Shown: one piece after another, positions 22,477 to 30,394 of the stretch
Layout of the letters: the number at the start of each line of letters is the position of its first letter
Position numbering within the stretch: the stretch's first letter is position 1
IMG/VR virus record: IMGVR_UViG_3300036985_007703
Coordinates: 1-64,000 of that record
Reading direction: 5' to 3' (one strand)
Source of the DNA: a virus
Length of the DNA stretch: 64,000 nucleotides
Translations under genes and position numbers: made by a program
The notes under the pieces: model-generated
Databases searched by the model: none
Seen by the model: only the letters and a program-made list of their open reading frames with translations
What the model was told of the DNA's origin: nothing

Positions 22477-22853
22477 GGCTGCACCTCGGCACTGACCCGC
22501 CACCGCTTGTCGAGGATCCCCGTGAGGTCCTCCTCGACGTCCCGCACGAGCACGTAACACTTGGCGCACAACGACCCGCAGTGGCGCCGGATGTTCTCCG
22601 CCGTCGCCTTCTGGCAGTCCAGCAGCCGCGCGTTCGCCGTGATCCCCTGGTCCACCAGGTCCTGCTGGCACCCGTCCAGCGAGTCCTCGGCCGCCGCGAG
22701 GCGTTTTTGCACCTCGTCGAGGCGTTTTTGCAACATGGCCTTCTCGGTCTCCGCAGTGGCGGCCCTCTCATCGAGCCTTGCATACCCCAACCCTGCGCAT
22801 CCGCTGATCACCGCAATTGCAAGCGTGACTAGCGCCATCCGCTTAACGTCCAT
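22473..22853 (-). CDS. Coiled-coil lipoprotein, candidate outer-membrane spanin
   Basis: 126 aa. MDVKRMALVTLAIAVISGCA has a lipobox (VISGC), followed by a coiled coil (EKAMLQKRLDEVQKRLAAAE) and a Cys-rich end (CGSLCAKCYVLVRDVEEDL). A lipoprotein next to a TM-plus-coiled-coil protein fits the two-component spanin layout that fuses inner and outer membranes at lysis. The 21-base repeats in the coil match those in the neighbouring gene. Longer than typical o-spanins and not Pro-rich, so the call is tentative. Confidence 0.5.
   Translation of the reverse strand: MDVKRMALVTLAIAVISGCAGLGYARLDERAATAETEKAMLQKRLDEVQKRLAAAEDSLDGCQQDLVDQGITANARLLDCQKATAENIRRHCGSLCAKCYVLVRDVEEDLTGILDKRWRVSAEVQP
22697..22738 (-). 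repeat. Two tandem 21-base heptad repeats
   Basis: Two copies of GAGGCGTTTTTGCA plus seven bases; each encodes one coiled-coil heptad. Related units occur at 23309-23372 in the gene upstream. Confidence 0.65.
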
Positions 22854-22885
22854 TGCTCCCACATGCGCTGCGAATCCTGGACCCA

Positions 22886-23161
22886 TCATGGCGTCACCTG
22901 GTCCATTCCATCCACCAGTTCTGCGATGGGCGTCCCTTTGCAAGTGGCCAGTTTTCGCTCTGCCAACCCTGCGCTTGCATCGCGGTCGCGAACGTCCACA
23001 TCAAACCAGGCACACCACGCACCACAGGGGTCTCCGTCAGCAGAAGACGACAGCGGGCAGTAAATCTTGCGCCACCCCGTCGTGCCGTCGGCCAGTGTCT
23101 GCTCGGTCTGTAGCTCTGGCGCACACCCAGGCGCGCTAATGTGTGTCCTCGCCTTTTTCAT
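22886..23161 (-). CDS. Hypothetical 91-aa protein
   Basis: MKKARTHISAPGCAPELQTE with four Cys (YCPLSSSADGDPCGAWCAWF); the spacing suggests a small disulfide or metal-binding domain. No signal peptide. Unknown function; sits between the two spanin-like genes. Confidence 0.65.
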   Translation of the reverse strand: MKKARTHISAPGCAPELQTEQTLADGTTGWRKIYCPLSSSADGDPCGAWCAWFDVDVRDRDASAGLAERKLATCKGTPIAELVDGMDQVTP

Positions 23162-23487
23162 GGCGCCACCTCCGCCGTGTACCCCGCGCAGATCGCCTGC
23201 ATGCGCTCCCGCCACTCGACGCCCTTCGCCCGCTGGCACGCCTCCAGCTCATCGTGAAACTGCTGAGCGCTCCGCGTCATGCCCGCGTAAAACTCCTCCA
23301 GCTCCGCGTTGCGTTTTTGCACCGCAGTGAGGCGTTCTTGCACCGCAGTGAGGCGTTCTTGTAACGCCGCGTTGTCATCGGCGAACTTCCGGGCATCGCT
23401 CCACTTGAACGCCGTCAAGATGCCCATCACGAAGACGGCTGCAATCTCGACGGTGAGCAGGGCCGTCAACCCCGTGTTCCTGTTCAT
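23158..23487 (-). CDS. TM plus coiled-coil protein, candidate inner-membrane spanin
   Basis: 109 aa. One N-terminal TM helix (LTALLTVEIAAVFVMGILTA) followed by a coiled coil (LQERLTAVQERLTAVQKRNA) and a periplasmic tail; this is the i-spanin (Rz) topology. Paired with the lipoprotein two genes downstream. Alternative: unrelated membrane anchor. Confidence 0.55.
   Translation of the reverse strand: MNRNTGLTALLTVEIAAVFVMGILTAFKWSDARKFADDNAALQERLTAVQERLTAVQKRNAELEEFYAGMTRSAQQFHDELEACQRAKGVEWRERMQAICAGYTAEVAP
23309..23372 (-). repeat. Three tandem 21-base heptad repeats
   Basis: Units of GAGGCGTTCTTGCACCGCAGT (last base trimmed in edge copies) encode successive heptads LTAVQER. The third copy is diverged. 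Confidence 0.65.
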
Positions 23488-23765
23488 AATTTCTCCTTGT
23501 TGGCCGCCGCGCAGACCGCCTTAATCGCCTCCCCGTCCCAGCCCTTCCAGCCCAACTTCCGCGCCGCGTCCCCCTGCAGAGCGAACACGTCCGCGTCCCG
23601 GATGGGGTCCCCCTCCATCGCGACGATGTACCCCGCGACCGTGAGGTAGTGCCGCCCGCAGGCGAACCCCCAGTCGACGAGCGGCTTCTTCTCAGCCGGC
23701 GGCGCCTCCGGGGACGACAGCTCCGGCGGAGGCGGCAACGGATCATTCGGATGGAGCGCCGTCAT
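23484..23765 (-). CDS. Hypothetical 93-aa protein
   Basis: Pro-rich start (LPPPPELSSPEAPPAEKKP) then a compact domain (GRHYLTVAGYIVAMEGDPIR). Family not recognised; ATGA coupled. Confidence 0.65.
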   Translation of the reverse strand: MTALHPNDPLPPPPELSSPEAPPAEKKPLVDWGFACGRHYLTVAGYIVAMEGDPIRDADVFALQGDAARKLGWKGWDGEAIKAVCAAANKEKL

Positions 23766-24103
23766 GACTGCCTCCCCCGTCGACACGCGGCGAGGTCCTG
23801 GATCAGCAGGTCCGCCATGTTGCGCAGGAGGTCCCGCCCATCCTCGATACACCGCTCGCACCGGCACTGGGCCGCCTTGCGCCGGAGGTAGTCCGCGCAC
23901 TCGAAAATCGCACGGTCCCGCGCCAGCTGCTGGTCCCGCTCGCACTGGCGGGGGCAGGATGGCGCGGGCGCGGGCTCCCGCACGACGACCACCGTGTGAT
24001 CGTGCCCCCCCGACCCCTGGCGCGCGGGCGCCAGGTCCACCCCCGTCATCGCGAACAGCCCCCCGATCGAAAACTTGTTCCGCCCGTCGATGTCCCGTGG
24101 CAT
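23762..24103 (-). CDS. Hypothetical 113-aa Cys-rich protein
   Basis: CPRQCERDQQL and AAQCRCERCIEDGRDLL carry two Cys groups of a likely zinc site within a helical protein. ATG 24103 chosen with SD AAGGAGG. Confidence 0.65.
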   Translation of the reverse strand: MPRDIDGRNKFSIGGLFAMTGVDLAPARQGSGGHDHTVVVVREPAPAPSCPRQCERDQQLARDRAIFECADYLRRKAAQCRCERCIEDGRDLLRNMADLLIQDLAACRRGRQS

Positions 24104-24624
24104 CACCCCTCCTTCAGCAGCGCCTGCAGCTCGGCGTCAAAGGCGGCAAGCGCCGCCGTGTGGTCGCTCATCCATGCGCCACAACAGACCATTTCGCGCT
24201 CCGCCAGCTGATTCTCGTGCTCCATCCATACCAGGATCGCCCGCGCCCGGAGCATCCGCGCCTCGTGCGCCGGCGCGGCATCCGCCCCAGCCGTGGGATC
24301 ATTCATCCTGCGGAAATCATCCGATCCCATCACGGCTCCCTCGATCACGCTGCGACGCTCGATCCGCTGCCGCTCGGTCGCGCGCGAGCGCTCCGCCGCC
24401 CATCGGATGATGTCGGGCGTGCCGGGCCCCTTGAGGTCGGGGCCGTCGTAGCTGTGGGTGCAGGCCGCGCACAGGGCCCGGCCCGCCTCCGCATTGTGGT
24501 CGGCGCAGACCGCGCAGCGGCGCCCCTCGGCGCGCTGGTAGAACAGGTTGCAGGGCCCCACCGGGCGCTGCCCCTCGCACCACGCCCCCTCGTGGACGCA
24601 CCTCCGGCACTCGTCATCGCTCAT
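24103..24624 (-). CDS. Zinc-binding 173-aa protein
   Basis: MSDDECRRCVHEGAWCEGQR, RRCAVCADHNAEAGRALCAA and VCCGAWMSDHTAALAAFDAE contain repeated Cys pairs of several ribbons, joined by helical segments. Unknown role. Coupled to neighbours. Confidence 0.7.
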   Translation of the reverse strand: MSDDECRRCVHEGAWCEGQRPVGPCNLFYQRAEGRRCAVCADHNAEAGRALCAACTHSYDGPDLKGPGTPDIIRWAAERSRATERQRIERRSVIEGAVMGSDDFRRMNDPTAGADAAPAHEARMLRARAILVWMEHENQLAEREMVCCGAWMSDHTAALAAFDAELQALLKEG

Positions 24625-24899
24625 GGGGTCTCCTCGGCGCTCATACGGTTCTTCTCCTTCTGCTTGCGCACCCACGCGAGCCGCCGCAGCCGCCAGCAGC
24701 TCCCGCAGGACGCCTTGAGCATCCACTCCGGGTGCTCGCTCCCCGCCGCATCCCGCGCCAGCGCCGCCGCCACGACCCGATCGAGCCCCGCCCGCTCCGC
24801 GTACTGCATCCCGCAGATCGACACGCGCTGGGGCTCCCCATCCACGAGGCGATGCCAGTGCAGCACCGGCCCCGTGTCGTACCAGATGCCGCTCCGCAC
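24621..24899 (-). CDS. Hypothetical 92-aa protein
   Basis: GTG start; HWHRLVDGEPQRVSICGMQY followed by LKASCGSCWRLRRLAW. One CxxC pair and basic C-terminal helix. Unknown family. Confidence 0.65.
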   Translation of the reverse strand: MRSGIWYDTGPVLHWHRLVDGEPQRVSICGMQYAERAGLDRVVAAALARDAAGSEHPEWMLKASCGSCWRLRRLAWVRKQKEKNRMSAEETP

Positions 24900-24902
24900 G
24901 GC

Positions 24903-25205
24903 CTATTCGCCCCACCACGTGCATGGCGTATCGATCGTCTCCCAGACCTGCTGGTCGTTGACGCCATCGAAGAGGACGTGCAGGCGCCGCAGGATCACCT
25001 GGCCACTTTTGTCGCGCTTGGTCTCGCACCAGGAATCCACGACCCCCCCGTAGCCCGCATCCGTCAGCTTCACGACCGCCCAGATGAAGGCCACCGCGCA
25101 GACCCCGCAGAACAGCACCCACCCCATGGCGACCACGGGCGGCAGGGGCGCGGGCCGGTACAGGGCGGCCATGTTGATCACGTCCTCCTCCTCCTCGCCC
25201 GTCAT
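24903..25205 (-). CDS. Single-TM 100-aa protein
   Basis: MTGEEEEDVINMAALYRPAP then a TM helix (GWVLFCGVCAVAFIWAVVKL) and a soluble C-terminal part with a Trp-Trp-Gly-Glu end. Inner-membrane protein of unknown function. Confidence 0.65.
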   Translation of the reverse strand: MTGEEEEDVINMAALYRPAPLPPVVAMGWVLFCGVCAVAFIWAVVKLTDAGYGGVVDSWCETKRDKSGQVILRRLHVLFDGVNDQQVWETIDTPCTWWGE

Positions 25206-25402
25206 GGCCCCACCTCTCCGACGAGGACGCCACAGCCCGCGCAGGGGGCCTCGCAAGGGGGCCGCCCATCGCTGTACACGCGGACCCACGGGGCCGATTC
25301 GCGCCCCGCTTGGGCCTCCTCCAGCCGCCCATGCTGGTGCAGGCAGTCCACGCAGTAGAGGACGCCGCCAGGGTCGAGGTAGGCGCAGATGGTCCGCATC
25401 AT
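25202..25402 (-). CDS. 66-aa zinc-binding protein
   Basis: YCVDCLHQHGRLEEAQ and PPCEAPCAGCGVLV supply Cys/His ligands of a small ribbon. Two candidate start codons ATGATG overlap the previous stop. Confidence 0.65.
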   Translation of the reverse strand: MMRTICAYLDPGGVLYCVDCLHQHGRLEEAQAGRESAPWVRVYSDGRPPCEAPCAGCGVLVGEVGP

Positions 25403-25653
25403 GCCCCCTCCTCACGCTCCAAGCATGGCCCCGTCGCGGGGTTCGCCCCGCGGGCGAGGCCCGTCCCGCGCGCAAAGCTCGTGTAGCGCCCCGCTACCTC
25501 GATCGTGCTCGGCCGCACCACGGTCACGCGCGTGTGCTCCACCGCGCCGCCCTCCGCCGGCAGGACGACCCGCACGGGGTCCCCCACGGCGAGCCCCCGC
25601 AACCAGACCGCGCGATCGAACGCCGCGCGCCGCGCCCCACTCATCGGCTGCAT
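25399..25653 (-). CDS. Hypothetical 84-aa protein
   Basis: AVWLRGLAVGDPVRVVLPAE and RVTVVRPSTIEVAGRYTSFA: a small beta barrel in appearance. ATG 25653 shares one base with the next start. Unknown family. Confidence 0.6.
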   Translation of the reverse strand: MQPMSGARRAAFDRAVWLRGLAVGDPVRVVLPAEGGAVEHTRVTVVRPSTIEVAGRYTSFARGTGLARGANPATGPCLEREEGA

Positions 25654-25862
25654 CACGGGCCCTCCTGCAAGTCGTAATAGATCTCCCCCACTAGGGTGAC
25701 ATCCTCGGTGTAGCCCCCGCTGGCCGTGATGATCGTGCGCGCCCCGCACGCCGGGCACTCGAAGACGTCCCCCCGCAGGCAGTAGCCCGTGCTGCGCGTG
25801 CGCACCACGACGCCGTTCTTCTGGCACCGCAGCTCCACCCGGCACCCCGCGCACACCTTCAT
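25653..25862 (-). CDS. 69-aa zinc-ribbon protein
   Basis: MKVCAGCRVELRC then FECPACGARTIITA: paired CxxC knuckles. Likely a zinc ribbon; function unknown. Confidence 0.7.
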   Translation of the reverse strand: MKVCAGCRVELRCQKNGVVVRTRSTGYCLRGDVFECPACGARTIITASGGYTEDVTLVGEIYYDLQEGP

Positions 25863-26146
25863 CGGCCCCCCTTGCGATCCGCGTGGACCGCCAGCACGAT
25901 GTCCGCCAGCCCCTCCCAGCGGACGATCGCCGGCATGACATTCATGATCAGCGCTAGGACCGCACGGGTCCAGGCCTCCACCTCGCCCGCGCGCAGCTCC
26001 AGGACCCCGACCTGCTCCTGCTCGACCATGGCCTGCACCAGCTCGTTTAGCTGCCGCGTGAGGTCCGCCAGCGCCTGCACGCCCCCCTCCGGGGGGGACT
26101 CGTCCTGCCCCACCGAGGCCACCGCATCCTGCTCGTTGTCGCTCAT
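25859..26146 (-). CDS. Hypothetical 95-aa helical protein
   Basis: Acidic start (MSDNEQDAVASVGQDESPPE) then long helices (LADLTRQLNELVQAMVEQEQ, AVLALIMNVMPAIVRWEGLA). Unknown. Confidence 0.65.
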   Translation of the reverse strand: MSDNEQDAVASVGQDESPPEGGVQALADLTRQLNELVQAMVEQEQVGVLELRAGEVEAWTRAVLALIMNVMPAIVRWEGLADIVLAVHADRKGGR

Positions 26147-26382
26147 CGCTTCTCCTTGAGGGCGCGCTCCACGGCCCGCAGCCCCTCGGCCACGTCCCGC
26201 AGCGCCCCGTTGATGTCCTTCAGCGCGCTCACCACGTCCCGCAACTCCGCCGGCGGCCCCTCGGAGGCCCGCACGGGCGCCGGCTGGAAGACCAGGGGCA
26301 CCGCGCACAGCGCGAGGATCGCCAGAGTCCCGAGCACCCGCGCGCGATAGCACGCCCAGAGACCCCGCCACGTGATCAGCAT
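26143..26382 (-). CDS. Small membrane protein with C-terminal coiled coil
   Basis: 79 aa: TM helix VLGTLAILALCAVPLVFQPA followed by a coiled coil (LRDVVSALKDINGALRDVAE). Possible antiholin or membrane anchor; unproven. ATG 26382 has SD GGGGGG. Confidence 0.55.
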   Translation of the reverse strand: MLITWRGLWACYRARVLGTLAILALCAVPLVFQPAPVRASEGPPAELRDVVSALKDINGALRDVAEGLRAVERALKEKR

Positions 26383-27023
26383 GTTGCCCCCCGGTGCCAA
26401 GCAAAGCTGTACCGCGACCGCTCCCTAGCCCACGCGCGCTTCACGGCCTGGCACTGGGCCCGCGCCCAGCAGTCCATCCAGGTCGCCCGCGGGCGCCAAT
26501 AGCGCCGCAGCGCGGCCATGTCTGGCAGGTTCTCCGCACAGATGTGGTCCCAGATGTCAGCCCACACCACCCCGTAGTGGGGGCCACGCCCCGCGCCCCG
26601 CGGGAGCCGGTAGGTGCGGGCATCCCCCTCGACGATCGCCAGGCGGGTGCCCCAACGCTCCCGCAGCGTCGGCGCCACGAGGGCGATCACCTCGGGGACC
26701 AGCTCCACGACCGTGACGCCCGTCACCTCGGGCCGCGCCAGCATGGCCTCGACCACGAGCCCGAGGCCGAGCCCGAACACGAGGCACTCCCCCGTGGCCC
26801 GGCGCACCGCCTCGCGGTGGTCGCGCGCCTCATCCGGCGTGTCGCTCATCACGAGGGTGTCCCCGCGCATCAGGCTCGTGTAGGCGCCCGCGGGCACCCA
26901 GCGCCCGCGCCCCTTGACCGTCGCCATCAGCATGTCGAGCCGCGCCTCGTCCGGCGACACCGTGTAGCGCTCCACGCGCCACGCCCCAGCCTGCCCCTCG
27001 GGGATGTTGGCCTGCCACTGCAT
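26376..27023 (-). CDS. SAM-dependent methyltransferase-like protein
   Basis: 215 aa. ECLVFGLGLGLVVEAMLA matches motif I (GxGxG) and VTVVELVPEVIALVAP motif II, then AIVEGDARTYRLP and HYGVVWADIWDH, the layout of class I and spermidine-synthase-like Rossmann methyltransferases. Substrate unknown. The C-terminus is Trp/Arg-rich, possibly for nucleic-acid binding. Confidence 0.7.
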   Translation of the reverse strand: MQWQANIPEGQAGAWRVERYTVSPDEARLDMLMATVKGRGRWVPAGAYTSLMRGDTLVMSDTPDEARDHREAVRRATGECLVFGLGLGLVVEAMLARPEVTGVTVVELVPEVIALVAPTLRERWGTRLAIVEGDARTYRLPRGAGRGPHYGVVWADIWDHICAENLPDMAALRRYWRPRATWMDCWARAQCQAVKRAWARERSRYSFAWHRGATC

Positions 27024-27075
27024 CGTTCAGCCTCCAGCCTCTGCGCGGGGCGCCCCGCGCGCAACCTGCCACCGT

Positions 27076-27312
27076 TCAGCGCGGGATCCCGATCCCGTGG
27101 GCCCGCGCATACGCTAGCGCCTTGGCGCCGATGGCCAGCACCGCATCGAGCTGCGCCCGGCTCATGGGGTTCGTCTGCCCGCAGCAGCGCCCCAGGAGGG
27201 CCCCCTGGGCCTCCACCATGGTCCGCCGCTCCTCGGGGGTCAGGGCCCCCGCATATCCCCGCACGGCCTTGTAGACCGCGAGGGCGTCCTTCCAGCTCAG
27301 CACGCGGTCCAT
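27076..27312 (-). CDS. Hypothetical 78-aa helical protein
   Basis: MDRVLSWKDALAVYKAVRGY with a CC pair (LLGRCCGQTNPMSRAQLDAV). Unknown function. Confidence 0.65.
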   Translation of the reverse strand: MDRVLSWKDALAVYKAVRGYAGALTPEERRTMVEAQGALLGRCCGQTNPMSRAQLDAVLAIGAKALAYARAHGIGIPR

Positions 27313-27566
27313 CAGCCCCCCGCGCGCCCCGCGCAGAAGGTCACGCGCAGGTGCTCGACCGTGCGCTCGTAGGCGCAGTCCGGGGCGTGCCCCTCGATCT
27401 GGTGGCAGGAGCACGGCGCCACCTCGGCCCAATGCACCCGCATGTAGTCGAGGAAGGCCTGCGCCAGGTGCAGCACCTCGTCCTGCGCATGCGCATGCGC
27501 AGCGCGCGTATCCCGATCGATGTGCGCCATCGTCGCCCATCCCCCCGTTCCCCGCGGCAGGCCCAT
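27312..27566 (-). CDS. Hypothetical 84-aa protein with a palindrome in its coding region
   Basis: MGLPRGTGGWATMAHIDRDT, then a Cys/His part (CSCHQIEGHAPDC). The palindrome CTGCGCATGCGCATGCGCAG is inside the gene and is read as AAHAHAQ. ATG 27566 overlaps the upstream stop; an internal ATG 27530 is the alternative. Confidence 0.6.
   Translation of the reverse strand: MGLPRGTGGWATMAHIDRDTRAAHAHAQDEVLHLAQAFLDYMRVHWAEVAPCSCHQIEGHAPDCAYERTVEHLRVTFCAGRAGG
27483..27502. repeat. 20-bp perfect palindrome inside a gene
   Basis: CTGCGCATGCGCATGCGCAG, the only strong member of the palindrome set that lies in coding sequence. Confidence 0.75.
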
Positions 27567-27775
27567 CAGACGCCCTCCGGGACGACGATCAGGGCCGCCG
27601 CGGCCCGCGCGATCATCTCGCGCCCCGCCTCGACCTCGGCCACGAGCACCACCGTCTTATCCCCGTGATCCAGCGCGAGGAGGCCCGCCCACACGGGGCC
27701 GCCCCGCATCACGCACGCGCGGCGCCCCGTGAACTTGCCCTCGTGCTCCAGCATCCGTGTCCCCTGCGCATCCAT
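27566..27775 (-). CDS. Hypothetical 69-aa protein
   Basis: MDAQGTRMLEHEGKFTGRRA then beta-rich VWAGLLALDHGDKTVVLVAE. SD GGGAGGCACC precedes ATG 27775. First gene of the long run down to the endolysin. Unknown. Confidence 0.65.
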   Translation of the reverse strand: MDAQGTRMLEHEGKFTGRRACVMRGGPVWAGLLALDHGDKTVVLVAEVEAGREMIARAAAALIVVPEGV

Positions 27776-27790
27776 GGTGCCTCCCTTTCC

Positions 27791-27803
27791 GGCCCCTGGG
27801 GCC
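27791..27803 (-). other. Leader stem-loop
   Basis: GGCCCCTGGGGCC, at the very 5' end of the predicted transcript. Confidence 0.6.
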
Positions 27804-27810
27804 TGCAGAG

Positions 27811-27840
27811 GCGTTAGCACGCCCCCGCCCGGTTTGTCAA
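27811..27840 (-). promoter_or_regulatory. Sigma70-type promoter of the 27775 operon
   Basis: GTTGACAAACC: -35 TTGACA (27840-27835), 18 bases, -10 TAACGC (27816-27811). It begins one base after the stop codon of the helicase gene. Confidence 0.7.
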
Positions 27841-30282
27841 CTACTCGCGGCCCTGGGCCACCATAAACCGCGTGGCGAGCCCCGCGAACCACGCCACCAC
27901 GTCCTGCGCGGCCTCCACGCCCACCGCCCCGATCACCGCGGCGTCGGCCACCGCACGCTTGCTCTCGATCAGCTCGATCATGTCGGCGTCGAACGTGTCC
28001 TCGCCGGCGAGCCAGTAGCTGTTGATGCTCTCGGCCTCGCTGCCGATGCGGTGCACGCGCCCCTCGGCCTGGTTCATGTCCGCAGCGTGCCACCCGAACT
28101 CCACGAAGGCCACGGTCCCCGCACACTGGAGGTTCAGGCCCACGCCGGCGGCCTTGAGCGAGCACACGATCACGCGGCACGCGGGGTCCTTCCAGAAGCG
28201 GTCCACGGCGTCCGCGCGCTCGCGGTCCGTGCTCTCCCCGCTGAGGGCCACGGCCCCGTAGGGGGCGAGGGCCGCGAGGAGCTTGCCCTGGATGGCCCGG
28301 TGGTGCGCGAACACCACGAGCTTCTGGCCCTCGGCGCCGTCGAGCCACGCCTCGATCCAGTCGACCGCGCTGGCGAGCTTGAACTCGGCCGCCATCTGGC
28401 GGAGGGCGTTGATGCGCACGAGGGCCTCGGCGTGGAAGCTCGCGGCGGACAGCGAGCCCTTGGCCTCGCGGAGCCACTCGATGGCGTCGCACATGGCGTC
28501 CGCGAAGGCGGCCTTGTCCCGGATCTCGCAGGGCACCACGGTCCGCTGGAGGGCCGGCAACTCTTTCACGACGTCCGCCTTCTCGCGGCGCACCATGCAG
28601 GTCGCGCGCAGGCGGCGGTTCAGCTCGCCGAGGTTGCTGGCGCCGCTGAGGTCCCACCCGTAGCGGCCCTGCGTGGCCTTGCAATACTGCTTCACGAACG
28701 CCCAGAACCCGCCGAACTCGCCGAGGCGCCCAAGCACGTCAAGCTGGTGCACCAGCTCCACGGGGCGGTTCATGATCGGGGTCGCGGTGAGGAGCAGGCG
28801 GGACTTAATGCTCTTCATGAGGGAAAGTCCCTTAACGCGCCCGGACTGTTGCGTTTTCGCGTCCTTGATCGCCTGGCACTCGTCCACGATGATCGCCCGG
28901 AAGCCGCGCGCCGCGACCTCGGGGGTGGGCTCGTATACCGTGCGCTCCCGGCCGCCCTTGCCCGGCGCCTTGACGGCGACCGTGAGCTTGCTGAGCTGCG
29001 CGTAGTTCACGATCACGAAGTCGCCGCTGAGGTCGATCTTGCCGTTGACCTCGCTGCTCGTGCGCCCCGCCAGAAACTTGTTGATCTCCTTGCGCCACTG
29101 GCGCTTGACCGCCTTCGGCGCGATCACGAGGCAGGGGTAGGCCCCGAGCTGCTCGACCGTGATCATGGCCTGGGGGGTCTTGCCGAGGCCCGTGTCGTCG
29201 GTGATGAGGACGTTCCTGTTGGCCACGGCGTAGGCGATGCCCGCGCGCTGGAAGGGGTAGGGGGTGACGCCGGCGGCCAGCCCGCTCAGGATCACCTCGG
29301 CGTCGGCCGCGCGGCTCGCCTCGACGTTGGCCAGGGCCTGGGCCACCGTCGCCTGCCCGAACGTGGCCACCGCCGCCGCCACGCGCCAGTTGAAGCGGCC
29401 CGCGAGGGCCTGGACCGCCGTGCAGTTCTCCGCCGTCGCCTTGACGACCCACACCCGGCGCTCGCCGTCCCAGCGGCGGCCCTGGAGGTCCTTGATCGCC
29501 GCGGTGGCCTCGGGGCTGTAGGGGGTGCGCAGGATGAGCTGGCCGTCCACGAGGGTCACATGGTCGGCCTTGGGGGCCTCGGCCTGGGGGGCCGGGGTGG
29601 CGGCGTCCGCGGCGTGGGCCGCGAGGAGGGCGCGGGCCACGGCGGGGCAGGCGATCCCGAAGCGGTCGAGGATCGCGAGGAGGGCCGCGGCGTTGCCGCG
29701 CATCGCGGCGACCCAGATGCGGCGCGCGCCGTCCCAGCGGCGGCCGTTCAGGGCCTTGACCGCCGCGGTGAAGTCCACGTCGTAGGGGGTCTGGAAGAGC
29801 AGGTCCTGCCCCTCGACCCAGGCCACGTACGCGCAGGTCTTGGTGTCGGCGAGGGCGCGGCGGTCCGCGGGGCAGCCCGCGCTCGCCGCGTAGGTCGCGA
29901 GGGCCACGGTCTTGAGGGCGGCGGCGGTCGCGGCGGCGGCGCGCGCCTTGAAGGCCTCGTAGTTGGCGTGGCGGTCCACCGCGACGCGGGGGAGGGCGTC
30001 CACGTCGATGCCGAAGCCCGTGAGCTGGCCCTTGTAGGTGCGGCAGAGGGCGCTGACGCTCGCCACGTCCTCGGCCGTCCAGGCCTCGGGGGCCACGGCG
30101 GCGATGGCGCGGCCGTAGGAGGTGTCCGAGGCGCTGAACCCCACGTCGTCCTTCTTCTTGGCGCCGTCGCAGACGCCCGCGAGGGCGCGCACGGCCGCGT
30201 GGAGTTGCTGGGCAAGGGCGAGCAGCTCGTCGGAGGTGAGGGCGGCGAGGGCGGCGAGGGTGATGATCGTGTTGGCTTCCAT
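27841..30282 (-). CDS. SNF2/SWI2 ATPase with two HARP-like motifs
   Basis: 813 aa. SNF2 helicase core: motif I DDTGLGKTPQ near 362-371, motif II DECQ at 467-470, motif III LTATP near 498, C-terminal QAEGRVHRIGS near 745. Upstream of it, two similar units VKALNGRRWDGARRIWVAA (175-193) and IKDLQGRRWDGERRVWVVKA (263-282) resemble the HARP motif of SMARCAL1-type annealing helicases. This suggests fork remodelling or strand annealing. Longer N-terminus is Ala-rich and helical. Own promoter and leader. Confidence 0.85.
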   Translation of the reverse strand: MEANTIITLAALAALTSDELLALAQQLHAAVRALAGVCDGAKKKDDVGFSASDTSYGRAIAAVAPEAWTAEDVASVSALCRTYKGQLTGFGIDVDALPRVAVDRHANYEAFKARAAAATAAALKTVALATYAASAGCPADRRALADTKTCAYVAWVEGQDLLFQTPYDVDFTAAVKALNGRRWDGARRIWVAAMRGNAAALLAILDRFGIACPAVARALLAAHAADAATPAPQAEAPKADHVTLVDGQLILRTPYSPEATAAIKDLQGRRWDGERRVWVVKATAENCTAVQALAGRFNWRVAAAVATFGQATVAQALANVEASRAADAEVILSGLAAGVTPYPFQRAGIAYAVANRNVLITDDTGLGKTPQAMITVEQLGAYPCLVIAPKAVKRQWRKEINKFLAGRTSSEVNGKIDLSGDFVIVNYAQLSKLTVAVKAPGKGGRERTVYEPTPEVAARGFRAIIVDECQAIKDAKTQQSGRVKGLSLMKSIKSRLLLTATPIMNRPVELVHQLDVLGRLGEFGGFWAFVKQYCKATQGRYGWDLSGASNLGELNRRLRATCMVRREKADVVKELPALQRTVVPCEIRDKAAFADAMCDAIEWLREAKGSLSAASFHAEALVRINALRQMAAEFKLASAVDWIEAWLDGAEGQKLVVFAHHRAIQGKLLAALAPYGAVALSGESTDRERADAVDRFWKDPACRVIVCSLKAAGVGLNLQCAGTVAFVEFGWHAADMNQAEGRVHRIGSEAESINSYWLAGEDTFDADMIELIESKRAVADAAVIGAVGVEAAQDVVAWFAGLATRFMVAQGRE

Positions 30283-30394
30283 TGAGGCCTCCTGGCGCCA
30301 GGCGCCGGTTTGTTGATGGGACCATGCCCACTCAGAAACGTAACGCCGCCAGCCGGGTTTGTCAACAACAGATCAACGGTGGTGTGGGGGGGCC
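30283..30394 (-). other. Promoter and leader region of the SNF2 gene
   Basis: No gene. Holds the promoter described separately, the stem TGGG...CCCA at 30317-30330 and the element CCGGCGCCTGGCGCC before the SD AGGAGG. Confidence 0.6.
30337..30365 (-). promoter_or_regulatory. Sigma70-type promoter of the SNF2 helicase gene
   Basis: GTTGACAAACC: -35 TTGACA (30365-30360), 17 bases, -10 TACGTT (30342-30337). Confidence 0.75.

Noticed and set aside
27757-30285. 842-aa plus-strand frame opposite the SNF2 helicase
   Set aside because: Exact antisense of a gene with clear helicase motifs; composition is low-complexity and no SD or motif supports it.
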